From assembly GCA_903931645.1 (NCBI GenBank), contig CAIZDF010000216.1, forward strand, positions 1 through 6,317: DNA of 6,317 nt, given 5' to 3'. Below are positions 6,101 to 6,317 of this stretch, piece by piece. How positions within the stretch are numbered: position 1 is the first letter of the stretch; the number at the start of each line of letters is the position of its first letter. This DNA comes from an uncultured Tolumonas sp. (lineage in GTDB: Bacteria > Pseudomonadota > Gammaproteobacteria > Enterobacterales > Aeromonadaceae). Both the position numbers and the translations under genes were made by a program. The notes beneath the pieces are model-generated. The model was not told where the DNA came from, did no database searches, and was given only the letters and a program-made list of their open reading frames with translations.

Positions 6101-6317
6101 AAATTTTGCTAATTCAGCTGCTTCCAACTGCTGGAAGTAACGCAGTGTTTTCACTTTCAATTCCATCGTTGCGGCTTCATCACAAACCAGCAAGCCACGA
6201 GGATGCAGTTGCAGTGCAGATATCGTCCATAAATGATTCACACTGCCTTCATTACCTTCTTGCACGGCTAGCGCTTTATTGTGGCCGGTGGCGAGGATCA
6301 AGATCTCTTCAGCATCC
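6098..6317 (-). CDS. nagB: Glucosamine-6-phosphate deaminase (3' part only)
   Basis: NagB converts glucosamine-6-phosphate to fructose-6-phosphate and ammonia, the last step before glycolysis. Only about the last 72 codons are in the window, since the gene runs off the right edge. The frame is open to the edge (D-A-E-E-I before the TTG at 6301), so the TTG is an internal Leu codon. The segment [27 protein letters not shown] and [18 protein letters not shown] closely matches the C-terminus of the hexameric E. coli enzyme. The Tyr in TLRYF (codon 6139-6137) corresponds to E. coli Tyr254, which takes part in allosteric activation by GlcNAc-6-P, so this enzyme is probably of the allosteric type. 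It stops 10 bp before the nagA ATG, on the same strand. Confidence 0.95.
   Translation of the reverse strand, partial: DAEEILILATGHNKALAVQEGNEGSVNHLWTISALQLHPRGLLVCDEAATMELKVKTLRYFQQLEAAELAKF
6121..6137 (-). other. Stem-loop near the 3' end of nagB
   Basis: A perfect 6-bp stem (CTTCCA and TGGAAG) with a 5-nt loop lies inside the nagB coding sequence, about 20 nt before the nagA Shine-Dalgarno. On the mRNA it reads CUUCCA-GCAGU-UGGAAG. No U-tract follows, so it is not a terminator. It could affect ribosome flow or RNase protection at the nagB-nagA junction, or be a by-product of coding. Confidence 0.4.

Noticed and set aside
6299..6301. TTG as the start of a small separate gene at 6098-6301
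   Set aside because: The frame continues to the right edge with residues matching NagB, so this is the tail of nagB.

Overview
The window reads as a gammaproteobacterial chromosome segment with moderate GC (judged by eye, not computed). The proteins resemble enterobacterial NagB, NagA, NagC, HdfR and MaoP (YifE) closely along their length, but are clearly diverged from E. coli. The layout differs too: maoP and hdfR are co-directional here and divergent in E. coli. A relative in the Aeromonadales/Tolumonas area would fit, but this is a low-confidence guess from family resemblance only.

Left part, + strand (2-2377): a catabolic module for fructose-containing sugars. It holds the 3' part of a glycoside hydrolase family 32 gene, whose sequence is closer to levanase/fructan beta-fructosidase than to sucrose-6-phosphate hydrolase. 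A LacI-family repressor gene follows 60 bp later and probably controls the cluster. The N-terminal part of the hydrolase, with the catalytic nucleophile motif, lies before the window.

Middle, - strand (2374-3560): a maoP-hdfR pair. MaoP is the small DUF413 protein tied to Ori-macrodomain organisation in E. coli, and HdfR is a LysR-type regulator. Stop and start overlap by one base (TAATG), so the two are probably translated together. The hdfR stop overlaps the convergent lacI-type stop in a shared TTAA.

Right part, - strand (3725-6317): a nagB-nagA-nagC operon for using N-acetylglucosamine. NagA deacetylates GlcNAc-6-P, NagB deaminates and isomerises the resulting glucosamine-6-P to fructose-6-P and ammonia, and NagC is the GlcNAc-6-P-responsive repressor. 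The genes are packed tightly: the nagA ribosome-binding site overlaps the nagB stop, and nagA and nagC overlap as ATGA. nagB is cut by the window end.

The only sizeable non-coding stretch is 3561-3724, between nagC and maoP. No convincing intrinsic terminator was seen there. It does hold a candidate maoP promoter, an AT-rich dyad over that promoter, and a compact set of inverted and direct repeats in the presumed maoP leader. That repeat set is the least explained signal in the window. No mobile element, CRISPR array, tRNA or rRNA was seen, and nothing here amounts to a clearly new multi-gene system.
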